From Echinicola sp. 20G (GTDB lineage: Bacteria > Bacteroidota > Bacteroidia > Cytophagales > Cyclobacteriaceae): 64,000 nucleotides of DNA. A model generated the notes under the pieces. The model had not been told where the DNA came from. It saw nothing but the letters and a program-made list of their open reading frames with translations, and did not search any database. Positions 1 to 9,588 of the stretch are shown here, piece after piece (the first letter of the stretch is position 1; the number at the start of each line of letters is the position of its first letter). Made by a program: the position numbers and the translations under genes. The stretch lies in contig NZ_AP024154.1 of the NCBI RefSeq assembly GCF_015533855.1, positions 5,415,501 through 5,479,500 on the forward strand. Reading direction: 5' to 3'.

Positions 1-2678
1 TTAGTGTTACGATAATTTGCCGTATTATTTCCTAACCTTGGATAAACTACATTTTCTCCGCTTGCTGCTTTTTCTGGTGTCCAGGCATTTTTCATATATT
101 CTGTAAAATTATCCCTATTAGACCATCTTCCGAAACCAGACAGCAACACATTTCTACCAGTTGCTCCGTTTAGAAAAACACTCAGATCAAATAATTTATA
201 GGAACTTTGAAGGTTAAGACCAAAGAATGTTCGCGGTATACTTCCATTCGCCAATGGTGCTACATCCTTCTGATCTACCACATTATCTCCGTTAAGGTCT
301 ACAAATTTGATATCGCCTGGAATGGGGACCCCTCCCAATGATGACTGGTCTGCCCAAGTATCAATTTCATCTTGTGAATTGAACAACCCTGCTGATCTAT
401 ATCCCCAATATTGGCTAATAGGGTATCCTTGACTTCTGTAGGGATAAGCAAATGTATCGTCGTAAGGCACTTCAGCAAGGTCTTTGATTTCGTTTTTGGA
501 ATAGCTCATGTTTCCATTTATGCCTATAAACCAGTCCTTAGAAAGGTTTTTACTATAGCCAGCGGCCACTTCAAACCCTTTGTTGACAGATGCCCCAATA
601 TTAGCCGGAGGAAGAGATGCTCCCCCTAGTCCCATCATCCCGTTTGGAATGATATCAATATTATTGACTACTAAATTAGAATTGTCATTATAGAAAAAAT
701 CAGTACTTAATTGGACGGAGTTCCACAGAGTGGTCTCCACACCCAAATTGTACATTGAAAATTTCTCCCATTGAAAATTTTCATTTCCCAACTGGTCTTC
801 TGAAGCATCTCCATTCCAACTAGTGATATATAAAAATTGATTATTCTCACTATATCCAAATGCATTATTCCCTACTGAACCTGCAGAGCCTTTTAGTTTT
901 AAATAATTTACAACGGTGGAGTTCTTCAAAAACCCTTCATTGGAAATAACCCAACCTAAACTGAAAGAAGGGAAGAGGCCATATCGATGATCTTTGTGAA
1001 ATTGTTCTGACCCTTGGTATGCAAAATTAGCTTCAGCAATATACTTTTTTTCATATGCATACAAGAATCTTCCCGAAATCCCTAAAAAATTATTGGGTAG
1101 TAAGATCTGTTGTTGAGCACGATTTTGTTCACCTAAAATGGTAGCTGCCACCTCATGTTTATTGTCGAATACACGATGATAATCCGCTCTGACTCTGAAA
1201 TTATACATGTAATAGAAATACTTACCCTGACCATCTGAAAGAGTAGTATTTGATGTTCCCGGTACCAATGAATATCCCAATGAATCAGCACCGTTCGTGT
1301 CCATAAAAGTAGCTACTTCATAAGCTTCATAATCCCTTCTGCGTATTTGCGAGCTCCTTGAAAGCACATCAAAAGACACCTGGCCTGACAATGTTAGGCC
1401 TTTCATTGCACCTATTTGTTGGCGAATCCCAAAGGTATTCCCTAAGCGTGTTACTGTTTCTGCCTGTGAACCAGTTCGGTTTAAGTATCCGTAAACCGAT
1501 TCATTTGTTCTAAAATTAAGTCTATCCCGTTTAACTAACACTTCACCACTGGGTGTTAGGTCATTATGTGCATTATTGGGAGTCTCATAAAGCTTGGCCA
1601 AAACAAAATCCCAACCTTGTCCTGATCCAATATAAGGGGCATTATTTTTTTCTAAGTAGCCTCCCACATTTACGTACACTTCAGTAGAGGGAGATAGTGA
1701 TATATCAAGGTTGGTCCTAAAGTTAAATCTGTTAGATTTGGAATTCGCATCGTAGCTGTATTTTTCAAAAGGCTCATTTTTAAAAAGCCCACTTTGATTC
1801 AGGTAACTTACAGAGGTAAAAAACCTCATGGCATCATTTCCTCCTCTAAAATTGACATTTAGTCTACTCATCATAGAATAATTCTTCATGAAATCATCCA
1901 CCATATTCCGAACTGGAAAAAACTCTGTAGAATCAGCAAGACGATACCTTTCCATCTCGTAGGGGCTATAAAACTGAGTCCCTCTATGGTCAATTCCATT
2001 TCCTCCGGCAGCTATATCCTGTGCATCGGCAAATAAAGTATCATTGGCTACCCTTTGATTGAACAATTGGGTATAGTCATAAGCCGAAACAAAATCAGGC
2101 TTTCTAGTAGGGCTTTGGAATGACTGGTCAAAAGAAACATTGATTTTTGAATCTCCATCAAAACCCCGCTTGGTATCTATTAGAATAGCCCCGCCACCTG
2201 CCCTCATGCCATACATAGCCAATGCAGCAGCATCCTTGAGGACAGTAACTTTAGCTACCTCATTGGGGTCAATACCTTGGGGGTTCCTTTCAATGCCATC
2301 CACCAAAAATAAGATATTATTGAAATTGGGTGAGTTCTGACCTCTTACTTGAATGGAAAAAGACTCCTTTCCTGGTTCGCCGTTATTCTGGATAATATTT
2401 AAGCCCGGAAGTCTCCCTTGAAGTGCAATTAGTATATTTGAGGAGCGACTTTTTACGAGCTCCTCCCCTTTAATGGTAATCACAGATGCATTGGTATAAG
2501 TTTTATCTTGAACCCCATACGCAACTCTCATAGGTTCATTTTCTATTCTTATACCTACACCGATACTATCTTGAGGCAGTAACCTTGAAAAAGTAGCTGA
2601 AAACCCACTTTTCCCAAAGCTCATCAGAAACAAAATACTAAATGAGAGTATATAACTAGATTTGATTTTTATTATCAT
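1..2678 (-). CDS. SusC-like TonB-dependent receptor, C-terminus cut by window edge
   Basis: Outer-membrane TonB-dependent transporter of the SusC/RagA type, which imports oligosaccharides with a SusD lipoprotein lid. I read the frame by hand: ATG at 2678 after a good AGGAG-like site (about 2686-2691), then a signal peptide-like segment and a plug domain with LVDGIERNP and VLKDAAALAMYGMRAGGG, the usual SusC plug signatures. The frame is still open at base 3, where a typical late-barrel stretch (YPRLGNN) appears, so roughly the last 100 residues lie outside. The CarboxypepD_reg-like beta-sandwich normally found before the plug is missing: about 30 residues after the signal peptide the plug begins. 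It starts 30 bp after the SusD stop, so it is the third gene of the 7698 operon. It resembles the SusC at 4600-7698, suggesting a tandem duplication; its own SusD may lie to the left. Confidence 0.9.
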   Translation of the reverse strand, partial: MIIKIKSSYILSFSILFLMSFGKSGFSATFSRLLPQDSIGVGIRIENEPMRVAYGVQDKTYTNASVITIKGEELVKSRSSNILIALQGRLPGLNIIQNNGEPGKESFSIQVRGQNSPNFNNILFLVDGIERNPQGIDPNEVAKVTVLKDAAALAMYGMRAGGGAILIDTKRGFDGDSKINVSFDQSFQSPTRKPDFVSAYDYTQLFNQRVANDTLFADAQDIAAGGNGIDHRGTQFYSPYEMERYRLADSTEFFPVRNMVDDFMKNYSMMSRLNVNFRGGNDAMRFFTSVSYLNQSGLFKNEPFEKYSYDANSKSNRFNFRTNLDISLSPSTEVYVNVGGYLEKNNAPYIGSGQGWDFVLAKLYETPNNAHNDLTPSGEVLVKRDRLNFRTNESVYGYLNRTGSQAETVTRLGNTFGIRQQIGAMKGLTLSGQVSFDVLSRSSQIRRRDYEAYEVATFMDTNGADSLGYSLVPGTSNTTLSDGQGKYFYYMYNFRVRADYHRVFDNKHEVAATILGEQNRAQQQILLPNNFLGISGRFLYAYEKKYIAEANFAYQGSEQFHKDHRYGLFPSFSLGWVISNEGFLKNSTVVNYLKLKGSAGSVGNNAFGYSENNQFLYITSWNGDASEDQLGNENFQWEKFSMYNLGVETTLWNSVQLSTDFFYNDNSNLVVNNIDIIPNGMMGLGGASLPPANIGASVNKGFEVAAGYSKNLSKDWFIGINGNMSYSKNEIKDLAEVPYDDTFAYPYRSQGYPISQYWGYRSAGLFNSQDEIDTWADQSSLGGVPIPGDIKFVDLNGDNVVDQKDVAPLANGSIPRTFFGLNLQSSYKLFDLSVFLNGATGRNVLLSGFGRWSNRDNFTEYMKNAWTPEKAASGENVVYPRLGNNTANYRNT

Positions 2679-2707
2679 TTTAAATCTCCTTTAAAGTCGT
2701 TGAAAGA

Positions 2708-4564
2708 TTATTGCCAAGCTTCAGGTTGGTCCATATTTGGAAGTAATTTTTTATCCACAATTGGAATAGGAAGTACTTTGTATTTTTCATTGTGGCATTC
2801 CCAAGCAAAAGGAATTTGGTATCTAATGTGCTTAAATTCACCATCGGCAACCTTAGTCACTTCCATTCCACTAATAGTATTATGGTTTTGATCGCTGATA
2901 ATGTCCCATCTCCTTATATCGTAAAACCTATGGTCCTCCAACACCAGTTCAACCCTTCTTTCATTTTGGATTCTTTTCATCAACCAGTCCGTATTACCTC
3001 CCATATAATCTGGTACCTGTCTAATGGAAGGCTGATTAGCCCGTAGACGTGTCATGTCCAATGCATCACATGCTTCCTCAAACTTACCTGCACCGCACAA
3101 TGCCTCTGCATAATTAAGATAGATCTCTGCGTATCGCATTACTATACCATGTTGCATTACCCGGTTGTTTGCTTGTCCTTTACTTCCTGCACCATACCAT
3201 AGAGGGTCCCGGTCTTTCCCAAAATAATAACCTGTAAATGTTTTCCTATTGGACCCAGATGTCACATTCCCGTTTGAGCCTGTCCCAGGGGCATCTAAAT
3301 AAGTCCAAACTATAATCTCTCCTAGCTGATAGGACTGTCCAAAACTGCTTCCATTAAAAAGTATGTCCCTATAGAAGCGATCATCCCTATTTTCATATGG
3401 ATTATTTTCATCATCATATCCAGAAGCTAACGCCTCAGCGGTAAAAGTTGGTTCAGCATGTGTAGCATCATAATTTTCAACTATCAATGCCCCGTTTTTC
3501 AACTCATAGGCATCTACTATTTCCTGAGAAGGAGTTTCGCCTGCTTTAAAATTGGGATAATTACTTCTTTTTGGTTTGGCGGTGGCCAAATCCATTCCAT
3601 GAACGTTGGAAAATTGCCCCAGCCTGTCACGATATCTCCATATTACTTCGGTTTGTTCAACATTTACCGACATTGGAGAAATATACATTCCCTTGGTATT
3701 TTCAAAAGGTTCCAATGAATACTGACCAATGTCCAAAAACCTTTTTGCAGCCTCCGCTGCTGCCAAATATTTTTGCGGATCACCTGTAGGGTTGTTCAAT
3801 GGACTTGCATTGTACAATAGTACTCGTGATTTTAGTCCATAAACAAATCCAAGAGGTACTCTATATTTATCGTTAGTATTGAATGGTTCCCTTTTAATGG
3901 GAATATTTCCATTGGAAATCACTTCATCTAATTCAGCTACTATTTGGTCTGTGATTTCTTGAAATGTTGGTCTGGACATATCTGCCCAGCCCGCAAACCC
4001 TAATTCGGGCGTCTCATACATATAAGGAACCGGTCCATACATGCTTATTAGTTTAAAATGATAATATGCACGCAGGACTTTTGCTTCATCAAGCATTAGT
4101 TCCCTTTCCTCCAAAGGAAGCTCATCTTCAGTTACCATAACCCCATCCATATTGTTGATCAGTGTATTACAATGCCTGATCGCCCCCCAATATCTTCCCC
4201 ACCAACCTACAGTTGGATTCATATAGGAATTACCCTGATTTGAATTTGCCCAAACCGCCGCATTTGACGGAGAAAGTAATCCAGACCTCCAGTTTCCCAT
4301 ACTTTGCCCTTGAAAATTAAATGTATTATCAGTCAGTGATTCCTCGGTCGTCCAAAAATATAAATAAGACCTATTTTCTGGGACCCCCATATAAGCAGAA
4401 GTAAGCATACCTCTGATTTTATTGGGATCACTTAACATTCCAGCTAAATCTTCCCGAGAGTCATCTGCCCTATTCAGGGCCTCCTCAAAAATCCCTTCAC
4501 AACTGGCCAACATAGTGATGCCGACAAAAAGGAAATTCACTATTATTAATCTATATCTTTTCAT
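2708..4564 (-). CDS. SusD/RagB-family surface glycan-binding lipoprotein
   Basis: Surface lipoprotein that binds oligosaccharide and closes the SusC barrel. From the ATG at 4564 the protein has a lipoprotein signal with lipobox MLASC (Cys22), then alpha-helical TPR-like SusD sequence (LRAYYHFKLISMYGPVPY, RYAEIYLNYAEALCGAG) and the usual C-terminal NERRVELVLEDHRFYDIRRW region. About 618 residues, somewhat long for the family. An in-frame ATG at 4600 overlaps the upstream SusC stop as TGATG and could couple translation; it would add a 12-residue, awkwardly long signal n-region, so I prefer 4564, though 4600 cannot be excluded. It is the partner of the SusC immediately upstream and is followed by a second SusC. 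Confidence 0.95.
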   Translation of the reverse strand: MKRYRLIIVNFLFVGITMLASCEGIFEEALNRADDSREDLAGMLSDPNKIRGMLTSAYMGVPENRSYLYFWTTEESLTDNTFNFQGQSMGNWRSGLLSPSNAAVWANSNQGNSYMNPTVGWWGRYWGAIRHCNTLINNMDGVMVTEDELPLEERELMLDEAKVLRAYYHFKLISMYGPVPYMYETPELGFAGWADMSRPTFQEITDQIVAELDEVISNGNIPIKREPFNTNDKYRVPLGFVYGLKSRVLLYNASPLNNPTGDPQKYLAAAEAAKRFLDIGQYSLEPFENTKGMYISPMSVNVEQTEVIWRYRDRLGQFSNVHGMDLATAKPKRSNYPNFKAGETPSQEIVDAYELKNGALIVENYDATHAEPTFTAEALASGYDDENNPYENRDDRFYRDILFNGSSFGQSYQLGEIIVWTYLDAPGTGSNGNVTSGSNRKTFTGYYFGKDRDPLWYGAGSKGQANNRVMQHGIVMRYAEIYLNYAEALCGAGKFEEACDALDMTRLRANQPSIRQVPDYMGGNTDWLMKRIQNERRVELVLEDHRFYDIRRWDIISDQNHNTISGMEVTKVADGEFKHIRYQIPFAWECHNEKYKVLPIPIVDKKLLPNMDQPEAWQ

Positions 4565-4599
4565 TATCTTATTCTTTAAATCGTTCATCTGGGTATGCA

Positions 4600-7500
4600 T
4601 CAAAGTGCGACATTAAGTCCTAGATTGAAGGTTGAAAAAACCGGATGACTAAGGGAGTTTGAAACTTCAGGATCCATTACCTTATACTTCATATTATCCC
4701 ATAAAGCTACATTTGCTCCAGTCATGTAAATCCTTAGGTTGTCTAGTTTAAGCTTATTTGTAAGACTTTTTGGAAGTGTATATCCCAATTCCACATTTCT
4801 CAGCCTGATATACCAAAGATCCTGGATCCAATAATTGCTTGGTTGTTTACTGACAGAGACTCCATCAACATGCATTCTCGGATAAAGGATCTCTTCGCCA
4901 TTGGCAACTTTTTCTTCCGTCCATGCTCCCTTATGATGTTCAAAATAATTTTTAATTCCATCATACGCATTTCCATCCCAATCGTAAACACCTCTTCCGG
5001 AAAGGTTAAAGCCGTAGTTACTCACCCCATGAAACAATACATTGAAGTCTATCCCTTTAAATGAAACTGAAATATTAGCCGAATAATTAAACTCTGGGAC
5101 ATTGGGAGACTTCATCGGCACCATATCTCTAGGATCAATAATACCATCTCCATTGACATCTTCATATTTAAGATCACCTGGCATGGATACTCCTCCAAGG
5201 GTAGTTTGGTCTGCCCAGCTATCTATTTCAGACTGGTCTTGGAAATAACCGAGTGAATTGTATCCCCAGATCGTTCCCCTTCTAAATCCTTCTTGACGAA
5301 TAGGATAAGCATAATCATCCCCTAAAGAAGCCTCATTGATACTGATCACTTCATTCCTTGCAAAAGAGGCGCTTAATCTGGAATCAATTCTCAGACCAGA
5401 GGTAAAAGTTTTTTTATAACCCAATGATGCTTCAAAGCCTTTGTTGGTCATCACACCACTGTTTGTAGGTGGTAGATTAAGCTGGCCAAACATATATTCT
5501 GGGATATAACTATTGGTGATCAGTATAGAACTTCTTTTTTCATAAAACACATCTAAATCGGCCTCAAAGCCTCCTACGAAATTTGTTTCAATTCCCAAGT
5601 TGGCCTTATTGCTAACTTCCCATGAGACATCTTTATTTGGTACAGAATTCTCATAGACTGGGCTCGGTAATCCCGGAATCCCAGGAATCCCTGCAAAATA
5701 TCCTCCTCCATTCTGTGTCCAGTCATCCACATAAATAAATCTGGTATTGGAAATTTTATCATTCCCCACTTGCCCAAAAGAGCCCCTGATTTTCAAAAAG
5801 TCAATTATCTCTGAGTCTCTTAAAAACTCCTCCTCACTCATGACCCAACCAATTGAAAATGAAGGAAAAAACCCAAACCTTTTCCCTGGAGCGAATTGTT
5901 CAGAACCGTTCATCCCAAAATTAAATTCTGCTAGATAACGGTTTTGATACCCGTAAGTAGCCCTACCTACAAGCCCTAAATAATTAAAGGGTACCTGTGT
6001 ATCTATTACCTTTTGACTTTGTAAATAAAGTAATTGGCCTGTTACATTATGTGAATTAAATTTACGTTTGTAATTTATGGATGCTTGTAAGTCGAAGTTC
6101 GTTAAAAAACTTTGGGTGAGCACAGGGATAAGTTCACTATCAGTCCCAGATCCTGGTAAGTAATACACAGAATCCTGCTCTCCAGAAGTGTCTAGCTCAG
6201 CTACATATTTTTGATATGTTCTTCTAAAACCATTAATATGCATGGCCCTTGAATCATAGGAGGCCATCACTTTTGCTGTCAATCCTTTGGTGATAAACTT
6301 TAGATCCTGTTCAAGGCCAATGGAGGTATTTAAGGTATTTTGAGTGGTGATACGGTAACCTGTTCTATTTAAGTCCCCATACGGACCACTAGTGACTTGT
6401 CCTGCTGGATTTAAATCTGCATCTGATATTGATGGTATATCAGCAAAGGCAGCAAGTAACTTATAGTAAAAAGAAGCTGTGGTAGCTGCCGAGCTATTGT
6501 CGCCAAAAATAATGGGATCATTCTTGTCTTGGAGAAAACCAGATAAATTTAACCATCCCTTTAGGCCACTATTAATCTGCATCTCTACATTGGCACGGTA
6601 ATTAAAACGATCAAGACGCTGCTCATTGTCATAGTTATATTCATCCCAACGTTCAGTTTTAAATGGGCCTCCTTGTCTTACATAGCCAACACTTGTAAAA
6701 TACTTTGTCCTTTTAGTTCCTCCACTAACGTTAACATTGGCTTTGGTCATTGGCACAAAATCGTACATTAATTCTTCATAGAAATTCCTGTCCACATAAT
6801 ATTCCGGGAGGTAGTTGTTTTCATAAGCATTAAACACATCCTCCGTGAAATCTGGAGGGGTATTTCCACCAGAAAACTCATTATGCTGTTCTATTACTGA
6901 ATTCCTTGTTCGCATATAATCTATTGCCCCCATTGGTTTTGGAAGCCTAGTGGTCTTTTGCAATGAATAGTTTACATTTCCACTAATTTGTGCTTTACCT
7001 TCTTTGCCCTTTTTGGTAGTAATCAAAATAACACCATTAGCTCCTCGAACCCCAAAGACAGCAGTAGCCGAAGCATCCTTCAATACGGAGACTGACTCTA
7101 CATCATATGGATCAATGGTTGCCATTTCTCTTTCCACTCCATCCACCAATATCAGGGGGCTTGAATTGTTCAGCGTAGCCTGTCCACGGATGAGGGTTTG
7201 GAAGTTTTCACTTCCCAACTCACCATCCTTTAGCATTACTGTTAGGCCAGGTAGTTTTCCTGCTAAGCCAGCAGTCAAATTGGAAGTGGGAGTCCTAACG
7301 ATATCATCACCTGAAATAGTAGATATGGCTCCTACAACACTCTCTTTTTTTTGAGCGCCATATCCTACGACTACAACCTTCCCAAGTTCCATAGAGTCCT
7401 CTTCCAAACTTAGATTGATAATGGAACTGTTTCCTACTTCTACTCTTTTTCCTTTAAAACCGATATAAGAAAAAATTAAAACATCACCACTTTGGGCCTT

Positions 7501-7698
7501 TAGATGATATTTTCCATCAATGTCTGTAACTGTCCCTACAACTGATCCTCCATTATTATTTTCAACAATTACATTTACTCCAATCAGGGGCTCTCCTTCT
7601 TGGCTTGTAACAACCCCTGTGATTGTACCTTTTTGTGCATAGCTTATTGAACAAGCTATACACCATGTAAGCAGCGTACAGTAAATTTTAATTTTCAT
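4600..7698 (-). CDS. SusC-like TonB-dependent receptor
   Basis: Outer-membrane oligosaccharide importer of 1032 residues. In order: signal peptide ending at SYAQ, a CarboxypepD_reg-like domain (about residues 25-100, GVNVIVENNNGG...DIDGKYHL), a TonB-box-like stretch VVVVGYGAQKK, the plug (LILVDGVERE, VLKDASATAVFGVRGANG) and a long beta-barrel ending in STFNLGLNVAL with a C-terminal hydrophobic residue, as usual. First gene of a SusC-SusD-SusC operon; the downstream SusD overlaps or nearly touches it. A promoter with the shared WACAGGWTAC element lies about 95-130 bp upstream. Substrate cannot be read from sequence; the neighbouring sulfatases and GH105 suggest a sulfated uronate-containing oligosaccharide. 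Confidence 0.95.
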   Translation of the reverse strand: MKIKIYCTLLTWCIACSISYAQKGTITGVVTSQEGEPLIGVNVIVENNNGGSVVGTVTDIDGKYHLKAQSGDVLIFSYIGFKGKRVEVGNSSIINLSLEEDSMELGKVVVVGYGAQKKESVVGAISTISGDDIVRTPTSNLTAGLAGKLPGLTVMLKDGELGSENFQTLIRGQATLNNSSPLILVDGVEREMATIDPYDVESVSVLKDASATAVFGVRGANGVILITTKKGKEGKAQISGNVNYSLQKTTRLPKPMGAIDYMRTRNSVIEQHNEFSGGNTPPDFTEDVFNAYENNYLPEYYVDRNFYEELMYDFVPMTKANVNVSGGTKRTKYFTSVGYVRQGGPFKTERWDEYNYDNEQRLDRFNYRANVEMQINSGLKGWLNLSGFLQDKNDPIIFGDNSSAATTASFYYKLLAAFADIPSISDADLNPAGQVTSGPYGDLNRTGYRITTQNTLNTSIGLEQDLKFITKGLTAKVMASYDSRAMHINGFRRTYQKYVAELDTSGEQDSVYYLPGSGTDSELIPVLTQSFLTNFDLQASINYKRKFNSHNVTGQLLYLQSQKVIDTQVPFNYLGLVGRATYGYQNRYLAEFNFGMNGSEQFAPGKRFGFFPSFSIGWVMSEEEFLRDSEIIDFLKIRGSFGQVGNDKISNTRFIYVDDWTQNGGGYFAGIPGIPGLPSPVYENSVPNKDVSWEVSNKANLGIETNFVGGFEADLDVFYEKRSSILITNSYIPEYMFGQLNLPPTNSGVMTNKGFEASLGYKKTFTSGLRIDSRLSASFARNEVISINEASLGDDYAYPIRQEGFRRGTIWGYNSLGYFQDQSEIDSWADQTTLGGVSMPGDLKYEDVNGDGIIDPRDMVPMKSPNVPEFNYSANISVSFKGIDFNVLFHGVSNYGFNLSGRGVYDWDGNAYDGIKNYFEHHKGAWTEEKVANGEEILYPRMHVDGVSVSKQPSNYWIQDLWYIRLRNVELGYTLPKSLTNKLKLDNLRIYMTGANVALWDNMKYKVMDPEVSNSLSHPVFSTFNLGLNVAL

Positions 7699-8017
7699 GT
7701 AAATAGATTATTTGGGTTAAACAAAATTGAAATTTTATAATCGACAGGAACCAATTCACCCAAAAGTCAATTAATTATTTCCTGATATAAACAATATTAA
7801 AAATACTGGTAGCGTAATGTATCCTGTTTCCTACTGTATGACTTCCCCTAATTATCATTTTGACAAATAAAAAATAACATAAACATTAATAAGACAATAT
7901 AAAATTAAAAAAATTTTAAAAACAGCAAAATAAAACATAAATAGCTTAAACATAAATAGCTATAATCAAATAAAATTAGGAATCCTCGACATGGTCCCCT
8001 CACTTATTTTTGGGTTT
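7699..8017. other. Intergenic region upstream of SusC 4600-7698
   Basis: AT-rich spacer of 319 bp with no credible reading frame. It holds promoter A; the part near 7860-7980 is a run of A-rich sequence containing a near-repeat of AAACATAAATAGCT (around 7936-7962). I see no clear hairpin terminator for the preceding sulfatase. Confidence 0.6.
7792..7836 (-). promoter_or_regulatory. Candidate promoter/operator A for the SusC-SusD-SusC operon
   Basis: Minus strand AACAGGATAC (plus 7819-7828) followed after exactly 19 bp by TAATATTG (7792-7799), one mismatch from the Bacteroidota -7 box TAnnTTTG. The plus-strand word GTATCCTGTTTCCTACTG (7819-7836) agrees with promoter B at 16 of 18 positions. 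The element takes the place of the -33 box, which suggests an activator site or an unusual sigma recognition. A second possible -7 box, GACTTTTG, lies at 7761-7768. Confidence 0.5.
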
Positions 8018-9502
8018 TCAATCTATTGCAGATGGTTTACATAAAAGTTCAAGAGGGCTTACTTTGTAATTATTTTCCCAATTCCCGATAGGTTTTTTAG
8101 CAGCAAATTCATTGGGACCAAAAAATCTATCCTTAAACCTATTCATCCAAGAATGGGTCAATTGGATAAGTCGTTCTTTTTCTTCTTTATAGTCGGGATC
8201 CTCGAACAAGTTATTCAATTGAAAAGGGTCCTTTTGGCGGTCAAATAGCACGTTGGTAATTTTCAGTGAATCCATGCTCATAGAAAATGTATAATCCTTT
8301 GTTACCACCCCACGCCAATTGAAATTATTCTTTCCTCCTTTACTGTATACCCACAAAGGAACTGAATCTACTGCTTCCTCCTCTTCTTGTATAATGGCTT
8401 TGGATAGATCTTTCCCATCATATTCTTGACCACTATCAATCCCTAAAATTCCCAATACAGTTGGCAAGATATCCAATGTGCCCATAAGAAGTTGTGTAGA
8501 TGAACCGCTGATAAGTTTTTCGGGATACTTCATGATAAACGGAATACGGCTAGAATAATCATGCGCATACTGCTTAGGAAGAGTAGCATTATGGGATTCC
8601 AGCATATCTCCATGGTCAGCAGAAAAAACAGTAAGGGTATTTCCATCTTCCCCGATGTCTTTTAGTTTTTTCATTAGCATGCCAAACGCTTTATCCACAC
8701 CGGAAACCATGGCCATATAACCATGGTACATTCTTTTCCTATCTGGGGAAGGATCTAGTCCTGGTCTTAACCTTACAGAATCTCTATTATAAATGGCCAT
8801 AAGTTCATCCATCGTATCATAGCGATAATGCATTTTACCATCTAAACCTTTAAATTTACCCCAATCGTGAGGGGGGTGCCATGAAACTATTAGGGCAAAA
8901 GGTTTATCCTTATCAATCTTGTCCAGAAAGGATAATGCTTGCTTGGTTTGTCCATACACCTCCCATTCATCAAAAAACTCCTTTTTTCCCTCTTCATTAT
9001 AAAAAAACGCCCTTCCGGGCCTAAAATCTACGTGGCAATTATTCGTAAGAAGAGTTTCAAAACCATATCTCATCTCTCCTTTCGGGATTGGTCTGTCCCG
9101 CTCTCCTCCAAACAAGTGCCACTTCCCTATGTAGGCGGTTTGATACCCCTGGTCCTTTAGGATTTCGCCCATTAACTTGGATTGATTGGGTAAAAGAGGT
9201 GCATCATTTACAAATGCTCCATTTTTTAGAGGATGCATCCCGCTCAATAGCATTCCTCGGAAGGGGGTACAAACAGGCTGGTTAGAAAAGAAGTTTCGGA
9301 ATAATACCCCCTCACTTGCAAACTTATCTAGGTTTGGCGTTTTTACCTGTTGATTTCCATACGCTCCTACCATATCATAAGAATGCTGGTCGGATAGTAC
9401 AATAAGAAGATTGGGTCTTTTCCCGTTTAGTTTACTTTGACGAGCGGTCGAAAGATGAATCACGCAAAAAATCATCCCTAATGATACTATGATATTCCTC
9501 AT
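8018..9502 (-). CDS. S1-family sulfatase (CTPFR active site), secreted
   Basis: Formylglycine-dependent sulfatase that removes sulfate esters from saccharides. From the ATG at 9502 the protein (494 aa) begins with a signal peptide (MRNIIVSLGMIFCVIHLSTA). The metal-binding start NLLIVLSDQHSYD is followed by the active-site motif Cys78-Thr-Pro-Phe-Arg82, a complete CxPxR, then GKWHLFGG and FSADHGDML, which carry further metal and sulfate ligands. A GTG at 9535 extends the frame but would put 11 residues before the signal peptide, so I reject it. Last gene of the GntR-sulfatase-DUF4861-GH105-DUF1080-sulfatase cluster. Its position after GH105 fits desulfation of oligosaccharides in the periplasm; regiospecificity cannot be told. 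Confidence 0.93.
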   Translation of the reverse strand: MRNIIVSLGMIFCVIHLSTARQSKLNGKRPNLLIVLSDQHSYDMVGAYGNQQVKTPNLDKFASEGVLFRNFFSNQPVCTPFRGMLLSGMHPLKNGAFVNDAPLLPNQSKLMGEILKDQGYQTAYIGKWHLFGGERDRPIPKGEMRYGFETLLTNNCHVDFRPGRAFFYNEEGKKEFFDEWEVYGQTKQALSFLDKIDKDKPFALIVSWHPPHDWGKFKGLDGKMHYRYDTMDELMAIYNRDSVRLRPGLDPSPDRKRMYHGYMAMVSGVDKAFGMLMKKLKDIGEDGNTLTVFSADHGDMLESHNATLPKQYAHDYSSRIPFIMKYPEKLISGSSTQLLMGTLDILPTVLGILGIDSGQEYDGKDLSKAIIQEEEEAVDSVPLWVYSKGGKNNFNWRGVVTKDYTFSMSMDSLKITNVLFDRQKDPFQLNNLFEDPDYKEEKERLIQLTHSWMNRFKDRFFGPNEFAAKKPIGNWENNYKVSPLELLCKPSAID

Positions 9503-9588
9503 TATATTTAGGTGTTTTGTATAAAGCTTGATCACGGTGATCAGAAAGAGATAATTAAGTAAGCCAGCCTACAATAATATGGGAGTTG

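Noticed and set aside
9503-9535. GTG-initiated N-terminal extension of the 8018-9502 sulfatase
   Set aside because: It would put 11 polar residues before a well-formed signal peptide; the ATG at 9502 is better. The same argument was used for extensions at 12517, 14339, 19546, 26849 and 29974.
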